Source: CAZLMG01 sp964560765 (GTDB lineage: Bacteria; Bdellovibrionota_B; Oligoflexia; Oligoflexales; CAZLMG01). From it: DNA of 64,000 bases. Below, piece by piece: positions 42,784-51,462 of the stretch (position 1 is its first letter; each line of letters opens with the position of its first letter). Position numbers and translations under genes: made by a program. The stretch lies in contig CAZLMG010000010.1 of the NCBI GenBank assembly GCA_964560765.1, positions 1-64,000 of the forward strand, written 5' to 3'. The notes under the pieces were generated by a model. That model worked only from the letters and a program-made list of their open reading frames with translations. It was not told the origin of the DNA and searched no databases.

Positions 42784-44623
42784 AGCGCAAGTGATGCCTT
42801 GGCGTCAGCTTCCCCGCGAGTTCTGGCAACGGGTCATTATCCAGCCTGTACGGCAAAAGAGAGCTTGGCTAGTTACCATCATCGCGTCCTTGGCTTTTTT
42901 GGCACTGTCACAAGCGCTATTTCTCTTTCTTGTGGGGCCGTTGATTGGCGTACTATTTAGTGACGCTAGCGCTTCCGCACAAGTCACTCTACAGCAACTT
43001 CTGCCAGGGCAATTGCGAGGTTGGCTCGGGCCATACGCCTCCTTATCATGGGATCGAGCGACCCTGAATTGGGCGTTGCCATTGAGCCTCGTGGCGCTGG
43101 CCTTGCTGAAGGGGCATTTCACCTATCTAAATCAGTTCAGCCTGCAACGGCTCAGCCTGTGGGTAGCTGCGTCTTTGCGCGAGACGATCTTTCGTTCCAT
43201 CCTGGGATCATCTTGGCGAAGCCTCGTCCAGCATTCTCCGGCCGAGTGGATGTCGCTCGTCATGAATGATGTACAGTTTCTGCAAGCTCGCTTCTCGGAC
43301 ATCGTGACCACCTTAGTGCGCGATGTTGTGGTATCGGTCGCATGCATCGGAGCGTTACTGATCATTCATCCGCCAACGGCCATCCTGTTGCTGGCGATTG
43401 CTCCACTGATCGCTGTTGTGCTTGGGCGTATTGGCCGGCGCATATCTCAATATGCGCAAGCTTGGCAGCGCATGCTGGCGAAGCTGGCTGAGTTTGCCCT
43501 TAGCCTGCGCAAACGATTTGATTTCATTCGCAGTCAGGGCGGTGAGGCTTTTGAGTTAGCTCGTTTTGAAACGATGAACCGGCGCTATTACGATCTGCTG
43601 CGGCAGTCCATCATCGTAAGATCAGCCTTTGCGCCGGTTCTGGAGTGGTTTGGATTTGCCATATTTGCCGGCTGTTTGTGGTTGGTAGGAAAAGGTTTTT
43701 TTGGCGAGGCACTGCAGGGCGAACGTCTGATTCAGTTTCTAGCCGGAATCGGACTGGTAATCCGCCCCTTGCGCAATATTGGCGAGCAATACTCCCGACT
43801 CGGTGAAACGATGGGCGCCCTGCAGCGAGCCATTCAAGTCGTACTGAACGCGTCTACGGAGTTGCCTATCGTAGCCAAATCCGCACTGCCAAAGACTGGA
43901 CCGATGTCGACGGCGATCGCCATTGCGGACCTACAGGTTTCCTACGGTGCGGAGATTATCGCGCAGATTACAAACGTCAATATACAGCCTGGTAAGGCGA
44001 TTGCCATTGTCGGCCCGAGTGGCGGCGGCAAATCTTCATTGGCTCGAGTGTTTGCCGGTCTTTTGCATCCGGTTGTTTGGCAAGCCGATCAAGACTGGGC
44101 GTCATTTGCGCGCTGCATCGGATTTGTCAGTCAAAAGCCTTTCCTATTTAGAGATAGCGTGCGCGCGAACCTGCTTTATGGCAAAGATGCAGCTGCAGCC
44201 AAACTGGATGATGCCATCATTTGGGATATGCTTAGACTCGTGCGCATGGATACAACAGTGCGCCAGTTACCGCATGGCTTGGATCAGGAAATGGGAGCGA
44301 CGCAGAGCCAGCTGAGTGGTGGGCAAACGCAGCGCTTGACCATTGCTCGCATGTTGCTGGATCAAAAGCCGGTCTGGATTCTCGACGAGGCCACTTCCGC
44401 AATTGATCCCGAGAATGAGCGCCTACTGATACAGGATCTATTGAGTCGGGCGCGCGAGACAGCAACCTCCGTCTTGTTTGTGACGCATCGACTTGACGTT
44501 TTACCTCTATTTCAAGAGGCCTGGTTTATTGAAGGTGGAAAGTTGCAGTTTGTTGGAACTCCAGCCATGCTGGAGAAGTGGCCGCGTTTCCGCGAATTCA
44601 AGGTGCATTTACACGATGCCTAA
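42767..44623 (+). CDS. MsbA-like lipid exporter, ABC fusion type
   Basis: 618 residues, an ABC half-transporter with membrane domain then ATPase. GTG start with GGGAGG 6 bases upstream. Six helices lie within about 30-340; the ATPase has VGPSGGGKSS (Walker A), LSGGQTQRLTIARML and VWILDEATSAID (Walker B). Placed between lpxB and lpxK, it is best read as the flippase for lipid A precursors. The ATPase spacing of Walker A to signature loop is short and the family is divergent, so I give no symbol. Confidence 0.85.
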   Translation: MSPASEAQVMPWRQLPREFWQRVIIQPVRQKRAWLVTIIASLAFLALSQALFLFLVGPLIGVLFSDASASAQVTLQQLLPGQLRGWLGPYASLSWDRATLNWALPLSLVALALLKGHFTYLNQFSLQRLSLWVAASLRETIFRSILGSSWRSLVQHSPAEWMSLVMNDVQFLQARFSDIVTTLVRDVVVSVACIGALLIIHPPTAILLLAIAPLIAVVLGRIGRRISQYAQAWQRMLAKLAEFALSLRKRFDFIRSQGGEAFELARFETMNRRYYDLLRQSIIVRSAFAPVLEWFGFAIFAGCLWLVGKGFFGEALQGERLIQFLAGIGLVIRPLRNIGEQYSRLGETMGALQRAIQVVLNASTELPIVAKSALPKTGPMSTAIAIADLQVSYGAEIIAQITNVNIQPGKAIAIVGPSGGGKSSLARVFAGLLHPVVWQADQDWASFARCIGFVSQKPFLFRDSVRANLLYGKDAAAAKLDDAIIWDMLRLVRMDTTVRQLPHGLDQEMGATQSQLSGGQTQRLTIARMLLDQKPVWILDEATSAIDPENERLLIQDLLSRARETATSVLFVTHRLDVLPLFQEAWFIEGGKLQFVGTPAMLEKWPRFREFKVHLHDA

Positions 44624-45710
44624 ATCATGGTTCATGTGGCTTGAAGGGCAAGCAAGATCCGATGCCTCGGAGCAGAGTTGGCTATTTGCCTTTTTCACGT
44701 CGCCTTTGGCCTGTGTATTTTTCGTCATCACAACCATAAGAAATTGGCTCTTTGACATCGGGTTACGTCGGCCCATGTACTTACCTGGTCGAGTGATTTC
44801 CGTGGGCAATATCGTTGCCGGCGGAACAGGCAAGACACCCAGCATTGCTGCATTGACTCGCGCCCTAATTGACGCGCAACAGCAGCCTGCAATCATGACC
44901 AGAGGTTATGGCAGCGGCCTAGCATCCGGTCGCAGTATTGTTATGCTTGCTGGTCGTGTGATCTATGATACCCATCCTTCGGCTGGTGATTTTTTCGCTG
45001 ATGAGGCGCGCATGCTTTCAACGGAGCTGCCGACTGTCCCAGTTTTCATCGGACGTGATCGTGAGCGGATGGCTTTAAGGACAGCCGTGTCCGCGAACGT
45101 TCAGCCAACTTGTTGGCTTGTCGATGATGCGTTCCAGCGACGTCAACTGGCACGTGACCTCGACATTGTAGTTTTGGACAGCACGCGCCCCTTTGGCAAT
45201 TCTTGGCTACTTCCTCGGGGAGTATTGCGGGAACCCATCCGATCATTGCGCCGAGCCAACGTTTTTCTGCTGGTGAGCGGCAACCCAGACTCGACCTATT
45301 CCAAATTGCCGCATGCCAGTCCTAATGCACTTGTCCTGCAGGCAGAGCCAAAATTTGGCGCGCTTTTGGAGGTGTGTCCCACGCAACTGGTTCCTGCGAA
45401 AAATGTTCCTCAACGCATGGTAGCGGTAACAGCGATTGCCAGGCCTGAAAGGTTTTTCGATGCATTGCGGGCTCGTGGTTATGAAATGAAGGATCACGTC
45501 GCGTACCCAGACCACCAGCGTTTTCCTCGGGAACACTTAAAGAAGCTAGCGCATACAGGAGCGTCCATCGTCACAACTGCCAAGGATTACTACCGAGAAC
45601 CGGAAGCTTTTGTCCATCTAGCCACTTCGGTTTACGTCCTGCCAATGGTGATGCACTTCGATGCGCAGGCCATCATTTCGGTTTTGCTTAATCACAAAAA
45701 AGCTGTGTAA
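44616..45710 (+). CDS. lpxK: LpxK, tetraacyldisaccharide 4'-kinase
   Basis: 364 residues. A membrane-associated N-terminus (SWLFAFFTSPLACVFFVITTIRNWLFDIG) precedes the P-loop VAGGTGKT at 67-74; MTRGYGSG, FIGRDRERM and VDDAFQRRQLARDLDIVVLD follow. Phosphorylates the lipid A precursor. ATG at 44616 overlaps the end of the ABC gene by 8 bases. Last gene of the cluster; kdtA (waaA) is not next. Confidence 0.93.
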   Translation: MPKSWFMWLEGQARSDASEQSWLFAFFTSPLACVFFVITTIRNWLFDIGLRRPMYLPGRVISVGNIVAGGTGKTPSIAALTRALIDAQQQPAIMTRGYGSGLASGRSIVMLAGRVIYDTHPSAGDFFADEARMLSTELPTVPVFIGRDRERMALRTAVSANVQPTCWLVDDAFQRRQLARDLDIVVLDSTRPFGNSWLLPRGVLREPIRSLRRANVFLLVSGNPDSTYSKLPHASPNALVLQAEPKFGALLEVCPTQLVPAKNVPQRMVAVTAIARPERFFDALRARGYEMKDHVAYPDHQRFPREHLKKLAHTGASIVTTAKDYYREPEAFVHLATSVYVLPMVMHFDAQAIISVLLNHKKAV

Positions 45711-46033
45711 TCAGCCTTGGCGTACAAGATTATTTTGTAAGTTCAGTGAGGTAGAAGAATTTTCTAAAGTGTCGTCCTGACATCTAGTCGCCAGAATGTT
45801 GCTTAGCATTTCAGCTAACCTTACAATAAGTATAGATATTCTCAGTTCAGTTCTTTTGCACCCCCGATGGCATCTAAAGTTGATGGCCGACGACCCGATT
45901 CAATGAACGAGTTAGTGGTATCACAATTCCCACTTCAAGGAGTGATGTGGGATTGACGGCTGGATGCTGGTGGCTCTCAGGACGAGACACAGAGCTAGTA
46001 TCCGGCTTGCAACATTCCAAGGAGAGATTAGTT
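45711..46033 (+). promoter_or_regulatory. 323-base gap with promoter and long leader
   Basis: No gene is supported. A good sigma-70 promoter, TTGCTT (45799-45804), 17 bases, TACAAT (45822-45827), would start near 45834 and give a leader of about 200 bases before the ATG at 46034. The TTAGC/GCTAA repeat near 45803-45818 overlaps the -35 box and spacer. Confidence 0.55.
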
Positions 46034-47050
46034 ATGAACCAGCAGCCGAGTAATCAAACAGGAGTGACGGGATTTTCATCCGGTCAAACCAACCCACAGT
46101 CGAATCCATTCGCTGCCGACTTTCAAGGTCAGTTTTCTAGCAGCTTTGGTACCGTGGGCGGAACAAACACCAATGTGTCCCAAATCTTCAAAGAGGGTGG
46201 AAGCTTTGGCGGTGACAACCGTAAGAAGTTTATCATCATCGGTGGCGTTATCGCGGTGTTTGCAATCATCATTGGATTCATGATGATGTCAGGCAGCGAG
46301 ACGAGCGATTTCGAGAAGGAATTCGCAGAAAATGAAACCGATTTTCCGGAAGATGGCGCGAAAGACGTCACTGCTGAGACCGGTGACGCGACAACAGTTG
46401 CCCAGGATCCAACAGCCGTTGCAGCTGAGGGCATGGCTACCGCACCCAGAGCTGGTGCTCGTACATCTACGGCTGCCAATACGGCGACAGCAAATGAAAT
46501 GGCGCCCACTGGTTCAGTTCAGCTCGTATCGCCAGCTGATGGTCAGTCTTGGAACTATGACGAAACCCAGGGTGCAGCTCCATTCCAGTGGGACGGCGGC
46601 GGCGGCTTTATCGTGTTCAGCCGCAGCTCGAGCATGACTCCCGAGTACATGCGAGTGCCAGTTTCTGGTAACAACTACGCATTCAACAATCCCTATCCCG
46701 GCACTTGGTACTGGCGCGTCGAGAACAACTCGGGCGCTAGTGAAGTTCGCCGCTTTCAAGTCTCGGCTCCCATCCGGCGGACTCTGGCCGTTACCCAGCC
46801 CGCGAATGGCGCCGGCCTAGCCGCCAACGGCGGCGTGGTTTCGTGGCAGCGTGCCGAGAAGGTTGCCTTCTACCGCGTGGAATTTTCCAACAGCGGTTTT
46901 GCCAATCCTCAATATCGTTTCGCCACCTCTGATGTCGCGGTGCAAGTACAGGGGATGGCTCCTGGGACCTATCAAATGCGCTTAGGTGCATTCTCAGAAG
47001 TTGCTGGCCGCTGGGAATACACAGCGCCGCAGTCTGTTTCCGTTCGGTAG
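46034..47050 (+). CDS. Single-pass membrane protein with extracytoplasmic beta-repeats
   Basis: 338 residues. Residues 1-60 are low complexity (Gln, Ser, Asn, Gly, Phe). One membrane helix (about 63-82, KKFIIIGGVIAVFAIIIGF) is followed by an acidic/Ala-Thr-rich spacer, then two or three beta-sandwich-like repeats that start VQLVSPADGQSWNY and LAVTQPANGAGLAANGGVVSWQ. N-in topology is likely. GGAGAG is 7 bases before the ATG. It is a monocistron between its own promoter and the terminator at 47100. Not recognised. Confidence 0.75.
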   Translation: MNQQPSNQTGVTGFSSGQTNPQSNPFAADFQGQFSSSFGTVGGTNTNVSQIFKEGGSFGGDNRKKFIIIGGVIAVFAIIIGFMMMSGSETSDFEKEFAENETDFPEDGAKDVTAETGDATTVAQDPTAVAAEGMATAPRAGARTSTAANTATANEMAPTGSVQLVSPADGQSWNYDETQGAAPFQWDGGGGFIVFSRSSSMTPEYMRVPVSGNNYAFNNPYPGTWYWRVENNSGASEVRRFQVSAPIRRTLAVTQPANGAGLAANGGVVSWQRAEKVAFYRVEFSNSGFANPQYRFATSDVAVQVQGMAPGTYQMRLGAFSEVAGRWEYTAPQSVSVR

Positions 47051-47099
47051 ACTAACTAACTCCGTCCTTAGTTTCCTTGGAATTGATTTACATTCGAAA

Positions 47100-47132
47100 C
47101 CCACCCCTGCATGATGCAAGGGTGGGTTTTTT
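47100..47132 (+). terminator. Strong rho-independent terminator
   Basis: CCCACCC (47100-47106) pairs with GGGTGGG (47120-47126), enclosing TGCA/TGCA (47108-47111, 47115-47118), and six Ts follow. AAA upstream could also pair with the T-run. It ends the gene at 46034; the next gene starts 15 bases later. Confidence 0.93.
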
Positions 47133-47146
47133 CGTAAGGTAAAAAG

Positions 47147-47752
47147 TTGGCGGCTAAGATGCAGGCAAGTGATCGCAGCGACAAGAAGCGGAGACTGCGG
47201 CAAAGGTTCCTGGCAGCGCGGCAAGCTATGCCCCCATGGGAATACAGACAACGCAACCTACAGTTAGCGCGACGCCTGCATGATCATTTCGAGACGGAAC
47301 GACCTCAACATATTTTGGCCTTCTGTCCATTTCGCCAGGAGCCTGATCCTGGTCTGCTGGACTCAAATCTTGTCGGAGACTTTGGCATATACTTGCCAGT
47401 GATTGACCCCATCACATCGACGATGAATTTTTACCCGTGGCAAGCAGGCGACCCACTGCAATCCAACCGATTTGGAATCCTTGAGCCACTCCTGCGGCAG
47501 ACGCCCATCAGCACTGCACAATTATCTACGGCAGCAATCTTGCTGCCGGTCTTGGCCGTCACGCGAAGTGGCATACGCCTAGGGTACGGCGGCGGGTACT
47601 ACGATCGTTTCCTCGCCGAGAATCCTATACAACCGCGAATTGCCGTGGCACACGCACCCTCTGTGGTCGATCATCTACCGTGCGAGTCCCACGACCAGCC
47701 TGTTGATTGGATCCTGACGGATTTAGGCAGCCTCAAAGTCGAGCCGCGTTAG
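47147..47752 (+). CDS. 5-formyltetrahydrofolate cyclo-ligase
   Basis: 201 residues, TTG start with AAGG about 8 bases upstream; an ATG at 47159 is an alternative. KKRRLRQRFLAARQAMP at the N-terminus, FCPFRQEPDP, and the signature LGYGGGYYDRF at about 146-155 identify the family (YgfA/MTHFS), which turns 5-formyl-THF into methenyl-THF. A 6S RNA gene, often its neighbour, is not recognised here. Confidence 0.9.
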   Translation: MAAKMQASDRSDKKRRLRQRFLAARQAMPPWEYRQRNLQLARRLHDHFETERPQHILAFCPFRQEPDPGLLDSNLVGDFGIYLPVIDPITSTMNFYPWQAGDPLQSNRFGILEPLLRQTPISTAQLSTAAILLPVLAVTRSGIRLGYGGGYYDRFLAENPIQPRIAVAHAPSVVDHLPCESHDQPVDWILTDLGSLKVEPR

Positions 47753-47831
47753 AATCTAGGAATTCCTTGGTTGGACTGCTATCTTCTGGCTTGTGCTCAA
47801 AACCAAATGAACGTGTGAGGAGATCCATTCC

Positions 47832-48335
47832 GTGAAGCTTGGGCGATTAATGCTATTGTTTGGAGCGTTGCTTACCCTTATGCCCCGCGCGAGTGCGCAG
47901 CAAGGTGCGCCCGGAGGCGCGAAGCCCTCGGGAATTGGCATTGCCATCGGTGGCATTAGCGGGATTAGCGGCTACCATCGACTGGACCCCCTGCATTTCA
48001 TGCAAGGAACTCTGGCCCTATCCAATTACGGCAATGCCTTTGCCATCGCGGCCGATTACGGAATCTATGCGCCAAAATTGTTTGAATATTCCAAACACGT
48101 GGTCGCCTACTACGGACTCGGAGGCATGCTGGTGAAGCTGCCGCGGCTGGTGTTCTTTGGTAATGATGTTACGCGTGACAGAGTCTACGTTGGAGCGCGC
48201 ATTCCACTTGGCGTGCAGTTTTTTATTCCAGATGCACCATTACAACTTGGGTTAGAGATGACGCCGGGAATGTTCATTGTCCCGGCGACGTATGTCTCTC
48301 TGGATGCGACGTTCTTGGTCCGCTTCTTATTTTGA
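47832..48335 (+). CDS. Small exported barrel-like protein
   Basis: 167 residues, GTG start with GGAG 9 bases upstream. Signal peptide ends near PRASAQ (residue 23). The mature part is glycine-rich and alternating (GIGIAIGGISGISGYHRLD, VVAYYGLGGMLVK, RVYVGARIPLGVQFF, YVSLDATFLVRFLF), ending with Phe as outer-membrane proteins do. Probably an eight-stranded barrel, of the short BAPKO_0422-like kind, but this is from memory. The end overlaps the convergent symporter by 9 bases. Confidence 0.7.
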   Translation: MKLGRLMLLFGALLTLMPRASAQQGAPGGAKPSGIGIAIGGISGISGYHRLDPLHFMQGTLALSNYGNAFAIAADYGIYAPKLFEYSKHVVAYYGLGGMLVKLPRLVFFGNDVTRDRVYVGARIPLGVQFFIPDAPLQLGLEMTPGMFIVPATYVSLDATFLVRFLF

Positions 48336-50021
48336 CACCGGCTTGAATTCGCCAGCTCGGAGGCGCCGCACATAATCGTGATAGGCGCCCATACTTTTTC
48401 TGGCAAAGATCAGCATGATGGGAATATTGGCGAATAGCATGACGCCAGTGCCCAGCCCCGAGAGATTGTCCAATTCATCAGTCGTGGTGATGAATCCGGA
48501 AGTCGCCACCACAATCAATAAACAGTAGACTATCTTGTAGGCGAGAATCGAGCGTTCGCCGAACATGTAGACCATGCCTTGCTCTCCGTAATACGACCAG
48601 CTGATCATCGTCGAAACCGCAAACAGCCAGGCAGCAAGAGTCACCATCCACTTGCCCAATCCGGAAAACACCTGATCAAAGGCAAAACTAGTCAAGGATG
48701 CACTGGTGTACTCGGCGTAAATGCCGGGGTCTCGCAATTGCGGGGTTGTTACTGATTTCATCGTTTGCCAGGCGGCAGAAAAGCCATCTGGGGCCTTTTG
48801 CACCGTACCGAATAGGCGTTTTTTACCATTGCCACTGTTTGTATCGAGATCGCCTTCGACGATAACAAAGATCGATTGGCCTTCGGCCCAGGCTGCTGCG
48901 CCCGCTGGTGTCGGTAAAACAACTGCCGGTAACGACCACTGGTCGGCACCCACAGCAACAACCTGCGTTTCGGGAGGGAGTGTCGCCGCAGCGGGGCGGT
49001 TCCAAGCACCGCTGGCCAAAATAACCAGCGCGGTTAGGGTGCAGACCACCAGCGTGTCGATGAATGGTTCAAGCCCAGCGACGATACCTTCGCGCACGGG
49101 CTCATCCGTGCGTGCAGCGGCGTGTGCAATGGGTGCCGAGCCTTGACCGGCTTCGTTAGAGAATAACGCTCGTTTCATTCCCCAAAGGAATGCATAGCCA
49201 ACCGTGCCGCCGATGAACGCACCCTGTGCTTCCGCCGGGCTAAACGCTGAACGAAAGATCAGGGCGAAAAGGCCAGGAATCTGGTCAGCCTTGACGATGA
49301 GCACAGCGATTGCGGCAATGAGATAAATACCGCACATAAAGGGAACGAGAGTTCCCGCAACCGCACCGATGCGCTTGATACCGCCGATGATCACCAAGCC
49401 GCACACAACCGCCATGATGATGCCAGAGACTATCGCTGGCACGCCAAAGTTTTGCTGCGTGACGTCACCGACGCTCCAAGCTTGGAACATATTGCCGCCA
49501 GTAATCGTCGAAATCAGTAGCGTCACGCAGAAGATGTAAGCGATCGTCTTGCCGAGATAGGCCATGCGCGGTCTCATTTCGGCCAGTCCGTGATGCACCA
49601 CCCACATGGGACCACCATGTGGATTCTCCGGATCGTCCGTATTGCGATACAACATGGACTGGGTCACTTCCGTCATTTTCAGCGCCATTCCAACAAAACC
49701 GACGACCCACATCCAGAAGACGGCACCCGGTCCACCAAGAGCCACAGCGACAGCCACGCCCCCGATGTTACCGAGACCGACGGTCGCCGAAAGTGCGGCT
49801 GACAGGGCTTGAAAATGACTGATCGCGCCAGGATCCGATGCATGGTCGTACTTTCCCCGGATAACTTGGATTCCATGGGTGAGGGCGATCCAGGGCGAAA
49901 ACTTGCTCCACACCATGAACAGCGCCCCGACAGCCAAAATGATGTACAGCACAGAGTCGTGCCATAGGATATTATTCGCGCTAGTCATCCAGTCGTTCAG
50001 GGCAGCGTACAGGGAGCTCAT
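48327..50021 (-). CDS. Sodium:alanine symporter (AGCS family)
   Basis: 564 residues; the family is usually 450-490. SHFQALSAALSATVGLGNIGGVAVAVALGGPGAVFWMWVVGFVGMALKMTE near the start and SNEAGQGSAPIAHAAARTDEPVREG are AGCS hallmarks. The extra length is an approximately 100-residue periplasmic insertion (from ASGAWNRPAAA to TTPQLRDPG). Imports alanine or glycine with sodium. GGAGG is 4 bases before the ATG at 50021. Confidence 0.92.
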   Translation of the reverse strand: MSSLYAALNDWMTSANNILWHDSVLYIILAVGALFMVWSKFSPWIALTHGIQVIRGKYDHASDPGAISHFQALSAALSATVGLGNIGGVAVAVALGGPGAVFWMWVVGFVGMALKMTEVTQSMLYRNTDDPENPHGGPMWVVHHGLAEMRPRMAYLGKTIAYIFCVTLLISTITGGNMFQAWSVGDVTQQNFGVPAIVSGIIMAVVCGLVIIGGIKRIGAVAGTLVPFMCGIYLIAAIAVLIVKADQIPGLFALIFRSAFSPAEAQGAFIGGTVGYAFLWGMKRALFSNEAGQGSAPIAHAAARTDEPVREGIVAGLEPFIDTLVVCTLTALVILASGAWNRPAAATLPPETQVVAVGADQWSLPAVVLPTPAGAAAWAEGQSIFVIVEGDLDTNSGNGKKRLFGTVQKAPDGFSAAWQTMKSVTTPQLRDPGIYAEYTSASLTSFAFDQVFSGLGKWMVTLAAWLFAVSTMISWSYYGEQGMVYMFGERSILAYKIVYCLLIVVATSGFITTTDELDNLSGLGTGVMLFANIPIMLIFARKSMGAYHDYVRRLRAGEFKPVSK

Positions 50022-50169
50022 GCGGCCTCCATCCAGTGCGGAGTAATCGGACTTGAAGTATCTTTTCGGTATAGCATGCGAGGTCACGTTATTGAATAGA
50101 AATGAGCCGGTAAATTGAATAAAATCGCCGGCCTAACTGGCGCAGTTGGTTATCACTCGGAGGCAACGC

Positions 50170-51462
50170 ATGACTCACCAGCATCCGCATTCTGAAGCAC
50201 TTTTTCGTGAGGCCGAGCGCTATTTCCCAGGTGGCGTCAATTCTCCTGTGCGAGCATTTCGCGGTGTTGGTGGAACGCCGCTGTTTTTCAAGCGCGGAGA
50301 GGGTCCGAGAGTTTGGGATGAAGATGATCGCAGCTACATCGATTACGTCGGATCTTGGGGACCGGCGATCTTAGGCCACACCAATCCACAAGTTGTAAAG
50401 GCGGTTCAGGAGGCAGCAGCGCTTGGCCTGAGCTTTGGCGCACCCACAGCTGCTGAAACGGAATTAGCGCGAGCCATACAAGATGCCTTTCCCGTCATGG
50501 CCAGCATGCGCTTTGTTGCCAGCGGCACTGAGGCCTGCATGTCGGCGCTGCGCGTCGCTCGCGGTGCCACGGGCCGAAATCGCATCTTGAAGTTTAGTGG
50601 GTGCTATCACGGGCATGCCGATATGCTGCTGGTACAAGCTGGCTCGGGTGTCGCCACCCTCGGCATCCCAGGCTGTCCGGGCATTCCACCGGGCGCCACA
50701 CAAGACACCGTGGTGCTGCCGTACAATGATTTGGAGGCGGTGCGCCAGCTCTTTACCAAAGAGGGAGCTCAGTTTGCCGCCATCATTCTGGAGCCAATGG
50801 TGGGCAATGCCGGGTTCATTCGGCCGGCGCCAGGATTCCTGAAGGGCTTGCGCGAGCTGTGCACCCAGCATGGAGCTTTGCTAATCTTTGACGAGGTGAT
50901 GACAGGCTTTCGCGTGGCCTATGGTGGCGTCTGTGCGCAGAGTGGCGTCGAGCCGGACTTGGTGACGCTCGGCAAGATCGTCGGCGGCGGTTTACCTTTG
51001 GCCGTTTATGGAGGCAAGCGCGAAGTGATGGCACATGTGGCGCCATCCGGAGGCGTCTACCAGGCCGGTACCCTGGCTGGAAACCCGGTGGCAGTGGCAG
51101 CAGGACTGGCGACTTTACGTCAACTCAAGCTGCTTCCCTATGCCGAATTGTGTGCAAAGCAGGTTAAATTAGTCAGTGGATTTAGAGCCTTAGCCGCAAA
51201 ATACCGAATTCCCTTTATCGCCGACGGTGAAGGTGGCATGTTCGGCTTCTTCTTTGGCCTGAGCCGTGCCGGATCCTATGAGGAGGCGCAGGGTTGTGAT
51301 CAAGAAGCTTTCCGCCGGTTTTTCTGGGGCATGCTGGAAAGGGGCGTCTATTTGGCGCCATCGTCGTTTGAAGCGTGCTTTGTTTCCTTTGCACACGGAG
51401 ACGATGTTTTAACCCAAACGTTGGACGCGGCCGACGCAGTTCTCAAGAGTATGACCAGATGA
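50170..51462 (+). CDS. hemL: HemL, glutamate-1-semialdehyde 2,1-aminomutase
   Basis: 430 residues. Converts glutamate-1-semialdehyde to 5-aminolevulinate in the C5 heme pathway. YFPGGVNSPVRAF at the start, LIFDEVMTGFRVAYGG and LGKIVGGGLP with the PLP lysine K269 are diagnostic. GGAGG is 6 bases before the ATG at 50170. The stop overlaps the next gene (ATGA). With hemH at 22122 it shows a heme-making cell. Confidence 0.96.
   Translation: MTHQHPHSEALFREAERYFPGGVNSPVRAFRGVGGTPLFFKRGEGPRVWDEDDRSYIDYVGSWGPAILGHTNPQVVKAVQEAAALGLSFGAPTAAETELARAIQDAFPVMASMRFVASGTEACMSALRVARGATGRNRILKFSGCYHGHADMLLVQAGSGVATLGIPGCPGIPPGATQDTVVLPYNDLEAVRQLFTKEGAQFAAIILEPMVGNAGFIRPAPGFLKGLRELCTQHGALLIFDEVMTGFRVAYGGVCAQSGVEPDLVTLGKIVGGGLPLAVYGGKREVMAHVAPSGGVYQAGTLAGNPVAVAAGLATLRQLKLLPYAELCAKQVKLVSGFRALAAKYRIPFIADGEGGMFGFFFGLSRAGSYEEAQGCDQEAFRRFFWGMLERGVYLAPSSFEACFVSFAHGDDVLTQTLDAADAVLKSMTR

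Noticed and set aside
45947..46033. Longer GTG start for the membrane protein at 46034
   Set aside because: The ATG at 46034 has GGAGAG 7 bases upstream; the 29-residue extension is not protein-like and would add cysteine and tryptophan residues ahead of the tail.
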